Shown here: piece by piece, positions 7,950-15,698 of the stretch | Layout of the letters: the number at the start of each line of letters is the position of its first letter | Numbering within the stretch: position 1 is the stretch's first letter | NCBI GenBank assembly: GCA_964507325.1 | Contig: CAZDQL010000078.1 | Span: 1-30,099 of the forward strand | Direction: 5' to 3' | Length of the DNA: 30,099 bases | Source: CAZDQL01 sp964507325 | Lineage (GTDB): Bacteria; Planctomycetota; UBA1135; GCA-002686595 | Made by a program: the position numbers and the translations under genes | The notes under the pieces: model-generated | The model's input: the letters and a program-made list of their open reading frames with translations, nothing else | Told to the model about the DNA's origin: nothing | Database searches by the model: none

Positions 7950-9662
7950 ATGAGCCTCACTGTTCCTCAGCCTGTCCTGCTGCTGGCCATCACCGCACCT
8001 CCGGTCGCGTCCGAGGTTCTCTGGGTTGGCGGGTGGGTTTCTCTGGCAGCGCTGCTCTGCGCGCTCTGGGCGTGGTGCCGTTGCGCGAGCGCCCGTCGTC
8101 GCGATCGCCACGAGACCTCGGTCCTGCGCGCAGCCCTCGAGCACCAGCGTGAGGCGCTGGTGCGCACCGATCGCATGGGACGCATCATCGATTGGAACGA
8201 GGCCGCGACGCGGATCTTCGGGTACGGGCCGGAGGAGGTTCTGGGGCGCCCCCTGACCATCCTCGATCCCGCCGACGGGCGCGGCTTGGCGGACGCGGCG
8301 CGCGAGGCCCTGGGTGGCGACCGCGCCGCCGGGGAGCTGGCGGTCGCTTGTGGGGACGGGGAGGAGGTCCCTTGCGACGGTCTCTTCCTGGCCGTGCGCG
8401 GCAGCAAGGGGGAGGTGGCAGGCACGATCGGGTTGCTGCGCGACGCCACCCGCCGGCACTCGGAGGCGGTCTCCCGGCGCCGACTCGAGGAGCAGTACCG
8501 CCAGTCCCAGAAGATGGAGGCGGTGGGGCAGCTCGCCGGAGGCATCGCCCACGACTTCAACAACCTCCTGACCAGCATCCTGGGCTACTCCGAGATGCTC
8601 GAACGCGCCCTGCCGCCCGGCAGCGATCAGCGCGCGGACGTGGAGGAGATCCAGAAGGCGGGGCGGCGTGCGGCGGCCTTGACCCGCCAGCTCCTCTCCT
8701 TCAGTCGCCACCAGCCGCAGCGCACGACGGTGGTGGACCTGGTGGCGGTTGTAGAGGGGCTGCGGCAGCTCTTGATCGCCTCCCTCGGCGAGGAAGTGCG
8801 ACTCGAGATCCGCTACGACGCGCCCGGTAGCTGGGTCATGGGGGACCGCAGCCAGCTCGAGCAGGTCGTGCTGAACCTGGCGCTCAACGCGCGCGACGCC
8901 ATGTCCGGCTCGGGCACGCTCTCGATCGAGATCTCCCGGGCGCGGCTGGCGGAGGGCGAGGCCTTCATGCGCTGGGAGCTGCCGGCCGGCGTCTACGCGC
9001 GGCTGGCGGTGACCGACGAGGGGATCGGGATGGACGAGGAAACGCGCCGGCGGGCGTTCGATCCCTTCTTCACCACCAAGGAGCCGGGCAAGGGCACCGG
9101 GCTGGGGCTCTCCACGGTGTACGGCATCGTGCAGCAGGCTAGAGGAGCGATCGACATCGAGAGCGCGCCGGACCGCGGCAGCACCTTCGTCGTGATGCTG
9201 CCGCTGACCCAGCCGGAGGGGGCGACGAGCGAGCACTACGAGATACCCCCGCCGCCGCGCGAGGTGGAGACGGTGCTGGTGGTCGAGGACGAGCCGATGG
9301 TGCGCCGGCTGATCTGCTCGGGTCTACGCGAGTCGGGCTACGTCGTGCTGGAGGCCTCCAGTGGGGAGGAGGCCCGTCGGCTCTTCGAGCTGTACGACGG
9401 GGGCATCTCGCTGCTCTTGACCGACGTGGTGATGCCCGCCGAGGGGGGGCGCGAGGTGGCCGCCTCCCTCCTGGCGCACAAGCCCGACCTTCCGGTGCTC
9501 TACATCAGCGGCTACACCGAGGACTCCAACGTCGTCATGGACCTGGCCAACCCGCGCACCGGCTTCCTGCAGAAGCCGTTCGCCACGGCGGAGCTCCTGG
9601 CGGCGATCCGCCCGGTTCTGGCCGCGTCGCGCGGGGATGTGAGCTCGGCTCGGACGAAGTGA
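7950..9662 (+). CDS. PAS-domain hybrid sensor histidine kinase with receiver domain
   Basis: 570 residues. One N-terminal membrane helix (about 23-44) is followed by a PAS domain (about 56-168; RTDRMGRIIDWNEAATRIFG). The HisKA domain has the phospho-acceptor His201 in GGIAHDFNNLL. The HATPase_c domain has N box LNLALNARDAM (309-319), G1 DEGIGMD (356-362), F box DPFFTTKE (371-378) and G2 GKGTGLGLS (380-388). A receiver domain (about 441-558) has VVEDEP, phospho-acceptor Asp492 in LLTDVVMP, and the conserved Lys542 in FLQKPF. This is the common PAS-HisKA-HATPase-REC layout in which phosphate passes from His to the attached Asp. No output domain or separate regulator is adjacent, so the downstream target is elsewhere. 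It has its own -10-like box and is convergent with the next gene nine bases away. Confidence 0.93.
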   Translation: MSLTVPQPVLLLAITAPPVASEVLWVGGWVSLAALLCALWAWCRCASARRRDRHETSVLRAALEHQREALVRTDRMGRIIDWNEAATRIFGYGPEEVLGRPLTILDPADGRGLADAAREALGGDRAAGELAVACGDGEEVPCDGLFLAVRGSKGEVAGTIGLLRDATRRHSEAVSRRRLEEQYRQSQKMEAVGQLAGGIAHDFNNLLTSILGYSEMLERALPPGSDQRADVEEIQKAGRRAAALTRQLLSFSRHQPQRTTVVDLVAVVEGLRQLLIASLGEEVRLEIRYDAPGSWVMGDRSQLEQVVLNLALNARDAMSGSGTLSIEISRARLAEGEAFMRWELPAGVYARLAVTDEGIGMDEETRRRAFDPFFTTKEPGKGTGLGLSTVYGIVQQARGAIDIESAPDRGSTFVVMLPLTQPEGATSEHYEIPPPPREVETVLVVEDEPMVRRLICSGLRESGYVVLEASSGEEARRLFELYDGGISLLLTDVVMPAEGGREVAASLLAHKPDLPVLYISGYTEDSNVVMDLANPRTGFLQKPFATAELLAAIRPVLAASRGDVSSARTK

Positions 9663-9671
9663 AGTCCGTCG

Positions 9672-10454
9672 TCAGACGCTCTTGACGCGGGTCACGCCGA
9701 GCAGTTTCTCGATCGCGACCATGCGGCGCCCGAGGAAGGGCACGTGCTCGATGCGTGCCACCGCCTCGCCCTCGCGGCGGATGACCAGGGTGCCGCCACC
9801 GAAGGTCAGGAGCAGCTCGAGCACGTCCGGCACCTCGCGTGTCACCGTGCTGCCCATGCGCGGAACGCTCTGATCCCGGCCCCAGGGCTGGATGTAGTGC
9901 ACGAACTCGTTCGGCTCCAGCCGCCAGTAGTTGAAGCGCGGCTGCAGCATGCCCAGGCAGAAGAAGAACCAGAACAGGAAGAAGATGATGAAGTAGGCGT
10001 GGGGGCTGAAGGTCACGTTCAGTCCCCCCAGCCAGTTCGTCAACGAGCTGACCAATCCGATGTCCTTGAGCGTGGTGATCCACGCCCCCAGGGCCACCAG
10101 CGCGATCACCAGGGCGGTGATGATGAACTTCTTCTGGTCCAGGTCCGTCACGATCACCATCAAGTTGAAGGCGAAGATCCCCGTCGCCCACCACCCGAGG
10201 GTGCCCGGCGCCGCCCAGCCGAAGCTCTGCAGCGTGCCGCAGATCAGGAAGACGAGCATCGCGGGCCAGAAGTAGATGATCATCGGGAAGGAGGCCACCG
10301 GGATCGCCACGCGCTCGACGCGGGGATCCCCGGGCCAGTAGACCTCCCAGATCGACTCCTTGCGCAGTCCTCCACCGGGGGCGGAGGGACTCAGCTCGGG
10401 TTCGGGCTGGGGCTCGGCGGGGGTGGTCTCGCTCGTTTCCTTCTCGTCTGCCAT
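9672..10454 (-). CDS. Four-helix membrane protein with cytoplasmic C-terminal domain, unknown function
   Basis: 260 residues. A Glu/Pro-rich N-terminus (1-45) precedes four hydrophobic helices (about 53-73, 86-103, 109-128, 152-170; the last contains FIIFFLFWFFFCLG). A soluble domain (171-260) starts with QPRFNYWRLEPNEFVHYIQP and contains a short beta-rich pattern (TLVIRREGEAVARIEHVPF) resembling small membrane-associated beta domains. I do not recognise a named family. The regular topology and absence of alternative frames support a real gene. A TAGACT -10 box lies 30 bases upstream. It stands alone, between the convergent histidine kinase and the divergent selenoprotein/methyltransferase unit. 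Confidence 0.8.
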   Translation of the reverse strand: MADEKETSETTPAEPQPEPELSPSAPGGGLRKESIWEVYWPGDPRVERVAIPVASFPMIIYFWPAMLVFLICGTLQSFGWAAPGTLGWWATGIFAFNLMVIVTDLDQKKFIITALVIALVALGAWITTLKDIGLVSSLTNWLGGLNVTFSPHAYFIIFFLFWFFFCLGMLQPRFNYWRLEPNEFVHYIQPWGRDQSVPRMGSTVTREVPDVLELLLTFGGGTLVIRREGEAVARIEHVPFLGRRMVAIEKLLGVTRVKSV

Positions 10455-10484
10455 GGGACTCGATCCTGGACCAGGGACGCGGGG

Positions 10485-10490
10485 AGTCTA
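10485..10490 (-). promoter_or_regulatory. Putative -10 box of the four-helix membrane protein gene
   Basis: TAGACT, preceded by GG, lies on the minus strand 30 bases before the ATG at 10454. Confidence 0.4.
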
Positions 10491-10613
10491 CCGAATCGGG
10501 GCTCCGTACCCACATTCGGGGGCGAGCCTGGAAGGAGGTTACTCCCCATACCACATTCCATTCCCAGCTCTTGCGGTGGCGATTCTGGCTCGCCGCCGAT
10601 GAGAGAAGCGGGC

Positions 10614-10619
10614 TAAACT
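10614..10619 (+). promoter_or_regulatory. Putative -10 box of the selenoprotein candidate/methyltransferase unit
   Basis: GC-TAAACT ends 16 bases before the ATG at 10636. A transcript from here would cover the small ORF with the in-frame TGA and then the methyltransferase gene. No clear -35 box is seen. Confidence 0.4.
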
Positions 10620-10635
10620 CCTCCGCCCGACCATC

Positions 10636-10806
10636 ATGAAGCCGATCTTGATACGCCTCCCCGTCCTCGCCCTCCTCGTCGCAGGGGGGTGGTTGAGGGC
10701 CATCAACTGCTGAGGCAGCCCCGGAGCCATGGCCGGTACGGCCATGCTGATCCTGGGGCTCCTGGCCTCTCCGCTGCTCTTCAAGAAGGGGGGAGGAGCC
10801 TCCTGA
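10636..10806 (+). CDS. Candidate two-helix membrane selenoprotein with a Cys-Sec motif (in-frame TGA)
   Basis: The frame starts at ATG 10636, meets TGA at 10711-10713, stays open and ends at TGA 10804-10806. Read through with selenocysteine it gives 56 residues. Helix 1 is about residues 4-19 (ILIRLPVLALLVAGGW), then a turn RAIN-Cys25-Sec26-GSPG, then helix 2 about 35-49 (TAMLILGLLASPLLF), ending KKGGGAS. Both hydrophobic segments lie in one frame on either side of the TGA, which directly follows a Cys codon. A perfect 7-bp hairpin with loop GGTAC (10728-10746) begins 14 bases after the TGA; its loop starts 21 bases after it, within the range known for bacterial SECIS elements. The alternative is two separate 25-residue ORFs (10636-10713 and 10729-10806), or no gene. 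No selenocysteine-insertion gene lies in the window. A methyltransferase gene starts 49 bases downstream. Confidence 0.45.
10728..10746 (+). promoter_or_regulatory. SECIS-like hairpin after the in-frame TGA
   Basis: CATGGCC (10728-10734) pairs perfectly with GGCCATG (10740-10746) around the loop GGTAC. Bacterial SECIS elements need a short apical loop with a G in its first two positions, roughly 16-37 bases after the UGA; both hold here. Chance GC-rich pairing cannot be excluded. Confidence 0.4.
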
Positions 10807-10855
10807 GGAACCGCTCCCCCGCGGCCCGGCATCGGGGGTACCGGAGCCCCTGCCC

Positions 10856-11845
10856 ATGAGCCCCCCCCCCGAGGACAGGGACTACTTCGTCAGCTACTCC
10901 GACCCCGGTGTCCACCGGCTGATGATCGCCGATCACGGCCGCACGGACGCCTACCGGCGCGCCATCGAAGCCGTGGTGCAGGAGGGGATGACGGTGCTCG
11001 ACGTCGGGACGGGGACGGGGATCCTGGCCCTCTTCGCGGCGCGGGCCGGAGCGCGTCACGTCTGGGCCGTCGACGATTCCTCGATCATGGACGCCGCGCG
11101 CGAGATCGCCCGGGCCAACGGACTGGATCAGCGCATCACCTTCCTGCGCGGACGCGCCGAGCAGGTCGACCTCGACTCCCGCGTCGACCTCCTGGTCTCG
11201 GAGTGGATGGGCTTCTTCGCCCTGGCGGAGTGCATGTTCCTCTCGGTCGTGGCCGCGCGGGACCGGCATCTGGCCGAGGGGGGGCGGGTCATGCCGTCGC
11301 GCCTCAGGCTGTGCCTGGCGGCCGTGGAGGACACCGTCCTCTACGTCGAGCACGGGAGCGGCCTCTGGGAGCGTCCCGTCTTCGGCTTCGACTTCACCAG
11401 CATGGTGGATTGCGAGCTGCGCAACCTGATCACCACCAGCGTCGTGCTCCCCGCCAGCGCCCTGCTCGGGCCCCCCGGGGTCGTGCTCGACCTCGACTGT
11501 GTCCACGCCCGCGCGCAGGACTTCTTCTTCGATGGCCGCGTCGAGCTCGAGTTCGAACGCGACGGCGTGCTGCACGGCCTGGGAGGGTGGTTCGAAGTCG
11601 ACCTGGCCCCCGGGGTGACCCTCTCCACCTCCCCGCTGGAGCGCCCGACCCACTGGCGCCAGTCCTTCTTCCCCGTGCGCGCCTTCCCCGTGCGGCGCGG
11701 CGATCGATTGACCCTGGAGATGAAGGCGCAGGAGAAGGAGTTCGGCGACCAGCGCTTGCCCCTCTACTTCACCGACGGCTGGCTCAGGCGCGCTGATGAA
11801 GAGGTGCACCGCTTCTTCTACTGCCACCAGGGCAGCTTCGAGTGA
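10856..11845 (+). CDS. Type I protein arginine methyltransferase-like protein (PRMT family)
   Basis: 329 residues with nearly every landmark of the PRMT family. The N-terminal YFVSYSDPGVHRLMIADHGR plus TDAYRRAI matches the PRMT start (YF..YS...H..M..D..RT..Y..AI). Motif I is VLDVGTGTGIL (47-57), with acidic Asp73 ending the second strand. The double-E loop has Glu116 in SEWMG and Glu125 in ALAE. The THW loop is PTHWRQ (264-269), and a C-terminal beta barrel follows. It should transfer methyl groups from S-adenosylmethionine to arginine side chains, or a closely related substrate. PRMTs are common in eukaryotes and uncommon in bacteria. No substrate is evident; the basic nucleoid-like protein at 28186 is only a speculative possibility. 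The gene follows the small candidate selenoprotein by 49 bases and is convergent with the voltage-sensor gene (13 bases between stops). Confidence 0.85.
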   Translation: MSPPPEDRDYFVSYSDPGVHRLMIADHGRTDAYRRAIEAVVQEGMTVLDVGTGTGILALFAARAGARHVWAVDDSSIMDAAREIARANGLDQRITFLRGRAEQVDLDSRVDLLVSEWMGFFALAECMFLSVVAARDRHLAEGGRVMPSRLRLCLAAVEDTVLYVEHGSGLWERPVFGFDFTSMVDCELRNLITTSVVLPASALLGPPGVVLDLDCVHARAQDFFFDGRVELEFERDGVLHGLGGWFEVDLAPGVTLSTSPLERPTHWRQSFFPVRAFPVRRGDRLTLEMKAQEKEFGDQRLPLYFTDGWLRRADEEVHRFFYCHQGSFE

Positions 11846-11858
11846 GGGTGGGGAGGCG

Positions 11859-14800
11859 TCAGACCCCTTGGGGAGGCGGCCCGCAATCCGCCTCGTAGTC
11901 CCCCAGACGCCAGACGTGCTGGATGTAGCTGCGCAGGTCGATCAGGGTCTGGGTCTGGATCGCGCGCAGGTTGGCGAGCTGCTCCGTCGCCGCGCCCGGG
12001 TGACGCAGGACCTCGGCCAGGAGCTCCTCGCCCTGCTCGCGCGCGGCCGCGGCGCCGTGGGTGGCCCAGGCCTGGAGGGCGCCCGCCACGCCGTCCACAT
12101 CGTGCAGCACCGCCCGCCAGGCGCGCAGGCGCGCGCCGGGCTCGGTGGTGCCGTGGCGCGACCACCAGCGACCGAAGCGCCGCGCCAACCCCGGGCGCGG
12201 CAAGACCTTCGCCGGGCGCACGATCTCCCCCGACACGCGTGCGAAGACCTCCACCAGGAGGTCCTGGGCGGAGAGCTTGGAGCGCAGCCCGTGGTAGTCC
12301 CCGTGGTAGGCGACCGTCAGGGCGCGCAGGTGCTCCGCGCTCGGCTCCGAGGGCGCGCCGCTGCGCGCGCTCAGGCGCTGCCAGAGCCCTCCTTCGAGGA
12401 TCTCCTGCAGGCGAGCCACGTCCCCCGCGGCGCGCCGCCGCTCCTCCGCCACCCGCTCGCAGGTTTCGAAGGAGGCCTCCAGGAACTCCAGGTCGGCTTC
12501 GGCGTGGGAGCGCGTCTCCGCGCCGCCCTGGCATCCGGGCAGCGCCACCCCGAGGTACTCCACGTCGACCAACGCGCGCACCCAGAGGCACCCCTCCGCC
12601 ACCGGGGCGCGCATGCGGTGGATCTTGCGCGCCGCGGTGGCGAAGTCGCACTCCGCCGCCGGATCGGAGATCGAGTCGCAGCGGGGGTTGCGCACCTCCT
12701 GCACCGAGCGGCCGAGGAAGCGCAGCGCGCGCAGCGACTGCTCCCCCGCCCGCAGCGCCAGCCGCAGCGGCGCCAGCAGGATGCGCCCCCCCTCCGCCCA
12801 GCGCCGATAGAGGTCGCGCAGGTTGAGGACGCGCTTCTCGGTGGGCAGCAGGTGCAGGGGATAGGCGCTGAAGACGCGGCGGTAGAGGGCGCGCCGGTCG
12901 CGGCGCAGGAGTCCCAGGACCTCGCTGCCGAAGCGCGCTTCGACCGCGGCGTCGCGCCGCGGGTCGTCGTCGAGGAAGTGCAGGGCGGTGAAGGCGGCGG
13001 TCCGCTGGGCCCGCTGCAGGGAGTCCACGCCCGCTCCCGACAGCCGGGAGGCGAGCCAGCCGTGGTGGCCGGCGAGCGTCTCCGGGCACGCCGAGGCGCG
13101 ATCCTCCACGGGCAGGGCGTGGGCGTTGTAGTCGACGATCAGGCGCGCGACCTGCTGGCAGATCGCCCGCGAGACCAGGTGCGACCAAAGCCAGGGGCCC
13201 CCGAAGAAGGTGCGTCGTCGCTCCAGGTCGAGTCGCTGCAGGGCCCGCTCGCGGGCCTGGCTCACCCGCTGCGAAGAGGCGCGCAAGCGCTCCAGGGCCA
13301 GGTTGCCGAGCAGGTGGCTGGTGGTGCGCGTGTCCCCCTCGACGAGGAGCGCCCCGTCGACCACGTCGCGGTAGAGCAGGGCCGCCCGCCCCACCGTATC
13401 GAAGCGGGCGGTGGAGCGGTTCGAACCGCGCCCCCGGGCCAGCCAGCGCCGCACGCCGTCGACGAAGTCGCGGCGGTCCCGCTCGGCCGCTGCCGGATCC
13501 TCTTCCCCGTGCAGTCTGCGCTCGAGGGCGAAGACCCGCTCGTCGAGGAGCTCGGCGTCGCGCTCCAGACCCTGCACCCGGATCGCCTCGGTCGTGTGCA
13601 GGAACTGGGCGGTGGCGACCTGGGTCAGGCGCAACGAGGCGTCGCTCGCCAGACGCTGCATCCAGACCCCGCACCCCAGCGCCAGGAAGCAGACCCCGCC
13701 GATGACGAGCAGGGTCACCCCCAGGAGGTCGCCGAGCTTCTCGAGCCAACCGGCCAGCTCGATGCCGAAGAGGGCGCCCATCGCCGCCAGGAGCAGGTAG
13801 GCACCCCCCAGCATCGCCAGGCGCACCGCGGGGCGCGCGGTGCGCCGCACCAGGGTCGCTCCCACCCGTCCCACCAGGTCCGAGGGACTCAGGGTGCCGT
13901 AGAGGTCCGCCATCCAGCGCAGGCGGCCCAGGTGCCGCGCCATCCCCGTGGCGGCGCGCCGGGTGGCGCAGGCGGTGACCTCCGCGTCGGAGAGCTCCCC
14001 GACCGCCCGCGGCACGTAGCCGCGCAGGAATGGGAGCCAGCGCAGGGGCGAGCGGGCGACCGTGCGCAGGGCGCGGGCGATGCGGGCGACGAACTCGCTG
14101 CCGAGCTCCCCCTCGACCTCCTCGGCGCGCACCGCCGCCAGCCTCTGAAGCAGATCGTCGGCACAGGTGTCGGTGCGCGCCAGGACTCCCCCCTGGTCCT
14201 CCGCCGGGGGGCTCCAGGGCACCGCCACCCCCGCCTCCAGGGAGGTCATGCGCAGGGTCGCCAGCCGCGCACGCGTCTCTGAGGGTGCGGCGGCGAGGGT
14301 CCGCGACCAGAGTCGATCGAGGGTGCCCACCATGCGCCAGAGCCGGGTGAGGGAGCTCTCGGCGCGCATCCGGCTGCGCCGCCGCTCCTGGGGCGTGGGG
14401 TGCAGGATGACGTCGAAGTCGAGGATGCGCCCGTAGCGGCGCACCAGACGGTCGAGTCCCCGCAGGAGGAAGCCCAACACCCGCGCCAGGCGGATCAGGG
14501 GCATCGCCAGCCGCAGGTAGCGCGCCAGCCGCGGGAGTCGCAGCAGTCGCAAGAGCAGGACCGTGCGCCCGCCGCGCGCGTCTCCCGCTTGGAGGTCGGC
14601 CAGGAGCAGGGGGAAGGGTAGGGCGGGCAGGAGGTCGGTCAGGAAATGGCGGCCGATCCAGCCCAGGTTGCCGCGCACCAGGTAGGCCTTGACCGCGAAG
14701 TCCCACAGGAAGTAGCCGCACAGGAGGCTGTCGGCGATCAGGAGCCTGTGCTGCGCGACGGGGCCCAGCTCCACCAGGGCGGGCAGCACCATCAGTGCCA

Positions 14801-15602
14801 ATACGACGGCGATCGCCGCCAGGATGCCGCGCTCCCACCAGGCGACCAGGCCGCTGCCGAAGATTCCCTCGAGGCGTGCCTGCAGGCGGCGTTCGATCGC
14901 TTCCGCGCGCAGGCGCCAGGAGCGGCGGAGGAGGCGGCGCCGCAGGACGCCGGGTTCGGTCTCGACCTGCGCCACGTGCCAGGCGAGCTCCTCCTGGAGG
15001 GTCTCGAGCTGGCGGGCGGCGTGGGCGGGCGGCAGGTCGTCCACGCCGGTGAGGGCCTCGTCCGCCGCGTCGACGAGCACGTCGGTCCAGCGCCCCCTGG
15101 GGACGCTGCCGCGGGCTTCCTCCACGGCGCGGGCGAGGCGCGCCCGGAGGTGTGCGCGCTCCTCGACGAGGGCGGGGGAGGGACTCCAGTCGTCGCGCTC
15201 CGAGTCGATCGTCGAGGCCTCCAAGCGCGACCCGATGCGCAGGCGGCGGAACCAGACGCCGGGATCGGCGTCCTCTCCCCGGGCGCGATTCCCCTCGCGC
15301 CAGAGCTCGACCTGGTGCTCCTGCAGGCGGTCCAGGAGGGCATCCACCTCGGCCGCCTCCTCCACGAGCCCCGCCTGCACCAGGCGCCGCCGCCAGCGTC
15401 GGCCGGGGGCGATCAGCGGGTGCCCCCGGGCACCCTCCCGGGCAGGAGCCTCCTCCTCCGCCTCGGCGAGGCGCTGCCAGAGCTGCTCCTCGATCGCCGC
15501 CAGCTCGGACCAGGCCTCCGCCTCGAGCACCTCCCCCGATGCGCCCAACGCGGACAGGCGCGCCGCGAGCGTCTCTTCGGCGGTGCGATCCGGATCCTCC
15601 AC
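11859..15602 (-). CDS. 1247-residue membrane protein with a Kv-like voltage-sensor domain
   Basis: A soluble, Glu/Arg-rich helical N-terminus (1-250) leads into four hydrophobic segments laid out like S1-S4 of voltage-gated channels. S1 is about 258-276. S2 (about 286-308) has F298-x2-D301-x3-K305, the aromatic-acid-basic pattern of the charge-transfer centre. S3 (about 314-335) has Asp323 in TDLLPALPF. S4 has Arg at 352, 355, 358, 361 and 364, every third residue, plus R346, R371 and R374. No selectivity-filter motif or S5-pore-S6 unit follows. After about 190 soluble residues come two more helices (about 594-613, 627-648) and then about 600 helical residues of no family I know. The start is GTG 15602, because TAGACT ends eight bases upstream, giving a leaderless message. 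The natural reading is a voltage- or charge-responsive membrane protein coupled to an unknown effector; this is inference. Confidence 0.8.
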   Translation of the reverse strand: MEDPDRTAEETLAARLSALGASGEVLEAEAWSELAAIEEQLWQRLAEAEEEAPAREGARGHPLIAPGRRWRRRLVQAGLVEEAAEVDALLDRLQEHQVELWREGNRARGEDADPGVWFRRLRIGSRLEASTIDSERDDWSPSPALVEERAHLRARLARAVEEARGSVPRGRWTDVLVDAADEALTGVDDLPPAHAARQLETLQEELAWHVAQVETEPGVLRRRLLRRSWRLRAEAIERRLQARLEGIFGSGLVAWWERGILAAIAVVLALMVLPALVELGPVAQHRLLIADSLLCGYFLWDFAVKAYLVRGNLGWIGRHFLTDLLPALPFPLLLADLQAGDARGGRTVLLLRLLRLPRLARYLRLAMPLIRLARVLGFLLRGLDRLVRRYGRILDFDVILHPTPQERRRSRMRAESSLTRLWRMVGTLDRLWSRTLAAAPSETRARLATLRMTSLEAGVAVPWSPPAEDQGGVLARTDTCADDLLQRLAAVRAEEVEGELGSEFVARIARALRTVARSPLRWLPFLRGYVPRAVGELSDAEVTACATRRAATGMARHLGRLRWMADLYGTLSPSDLVGRVGATLVRRTARPAVRLAMLGGAYLLLAAMGALFGIELAGWLEKLGDLLGVTLLVIGGVCFLALGCGVWMQRLASDASLRLTQVATAQFLHTTEAIRVQGLERDAELLDERVFALERRLHGEEDPAAAERDRRDFVDGVRRWLARGRGSNRSTARFDTVGRAALLYRDVVDGALLVEGDTRTTSHLLGNLALERLRASSQRVSQARERALQRLDLERRRTFFGGPWLWSHLVSRAICQQVARLIVDYNAHALPVEDRASACPETLAGHHGWLASRLSGAGVDSLQRAQRTAAFTALHFLDDDPRRDAAVEARFGSEVLGLLRRDRRALYRRVFSAYPLHLLPTEKRVLNLRDLYRRWAEGGRILLAPLRLALRAGEQSLRALRFLGRSVQEVRNPRCDSISDPAAECDFATAARKIHRMRAPVAEGCLWVRALVDVEYLGVALPGCQGGAETRSHAEADLEFLEASFETCERVAEERRRAAGDVARLQEILEGGLWQRLSARSGAPSEPSAEHLRALTVAYHGDYHGLRSKLSAQDLLVEVFARVSGEIVRPAKVLPRPGLARRFGRWWSRHGTTEPGARLRAWRAVLHDVDGVAGALQAWATHGAAAAREQGEELLAEVLRHPGAATEQLANLRAIQTQTLIDLRSYIQHVWRLGDYEADCGPPPQGV

Positions 15603-15610
15603 GGGCGCGG

Positions 15611-15616
15611 AGTCTA
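15611..15616 (-). promoter_or_regulatory. Putative -10 box of the voltage-sensor protein gene
   Basis: TAGACT on the minus strand ends eight bases before GTG 15602, so the transcript would start at the GTG. This supports GTG as the true start. Confidence 0.45.
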
Positions 15617-15698
15617 TCCGCGGGGAGACGGAAACAGGCGGCCCGACCGGCGCGAGATCGGACCGCCCAGCCCCCGGGACCTTCCCGGGAGTCTTGCG

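Noticed and set aside
10636..10806. Two independent 25-residue microproteins
   Set aside because: Possible, but both are in one frame, the second start has only GGAG two bases upstream, and the hairpin after the TGA fits a SECIS. Kept as the alternative reading of one gene.
11859..15602. Voltage-gated ion channel
   Set aside because: The S4-like helix is strong, but no S5-pore-S6 unit or selectivity-filter motif follows, so channel activity is not claimed.
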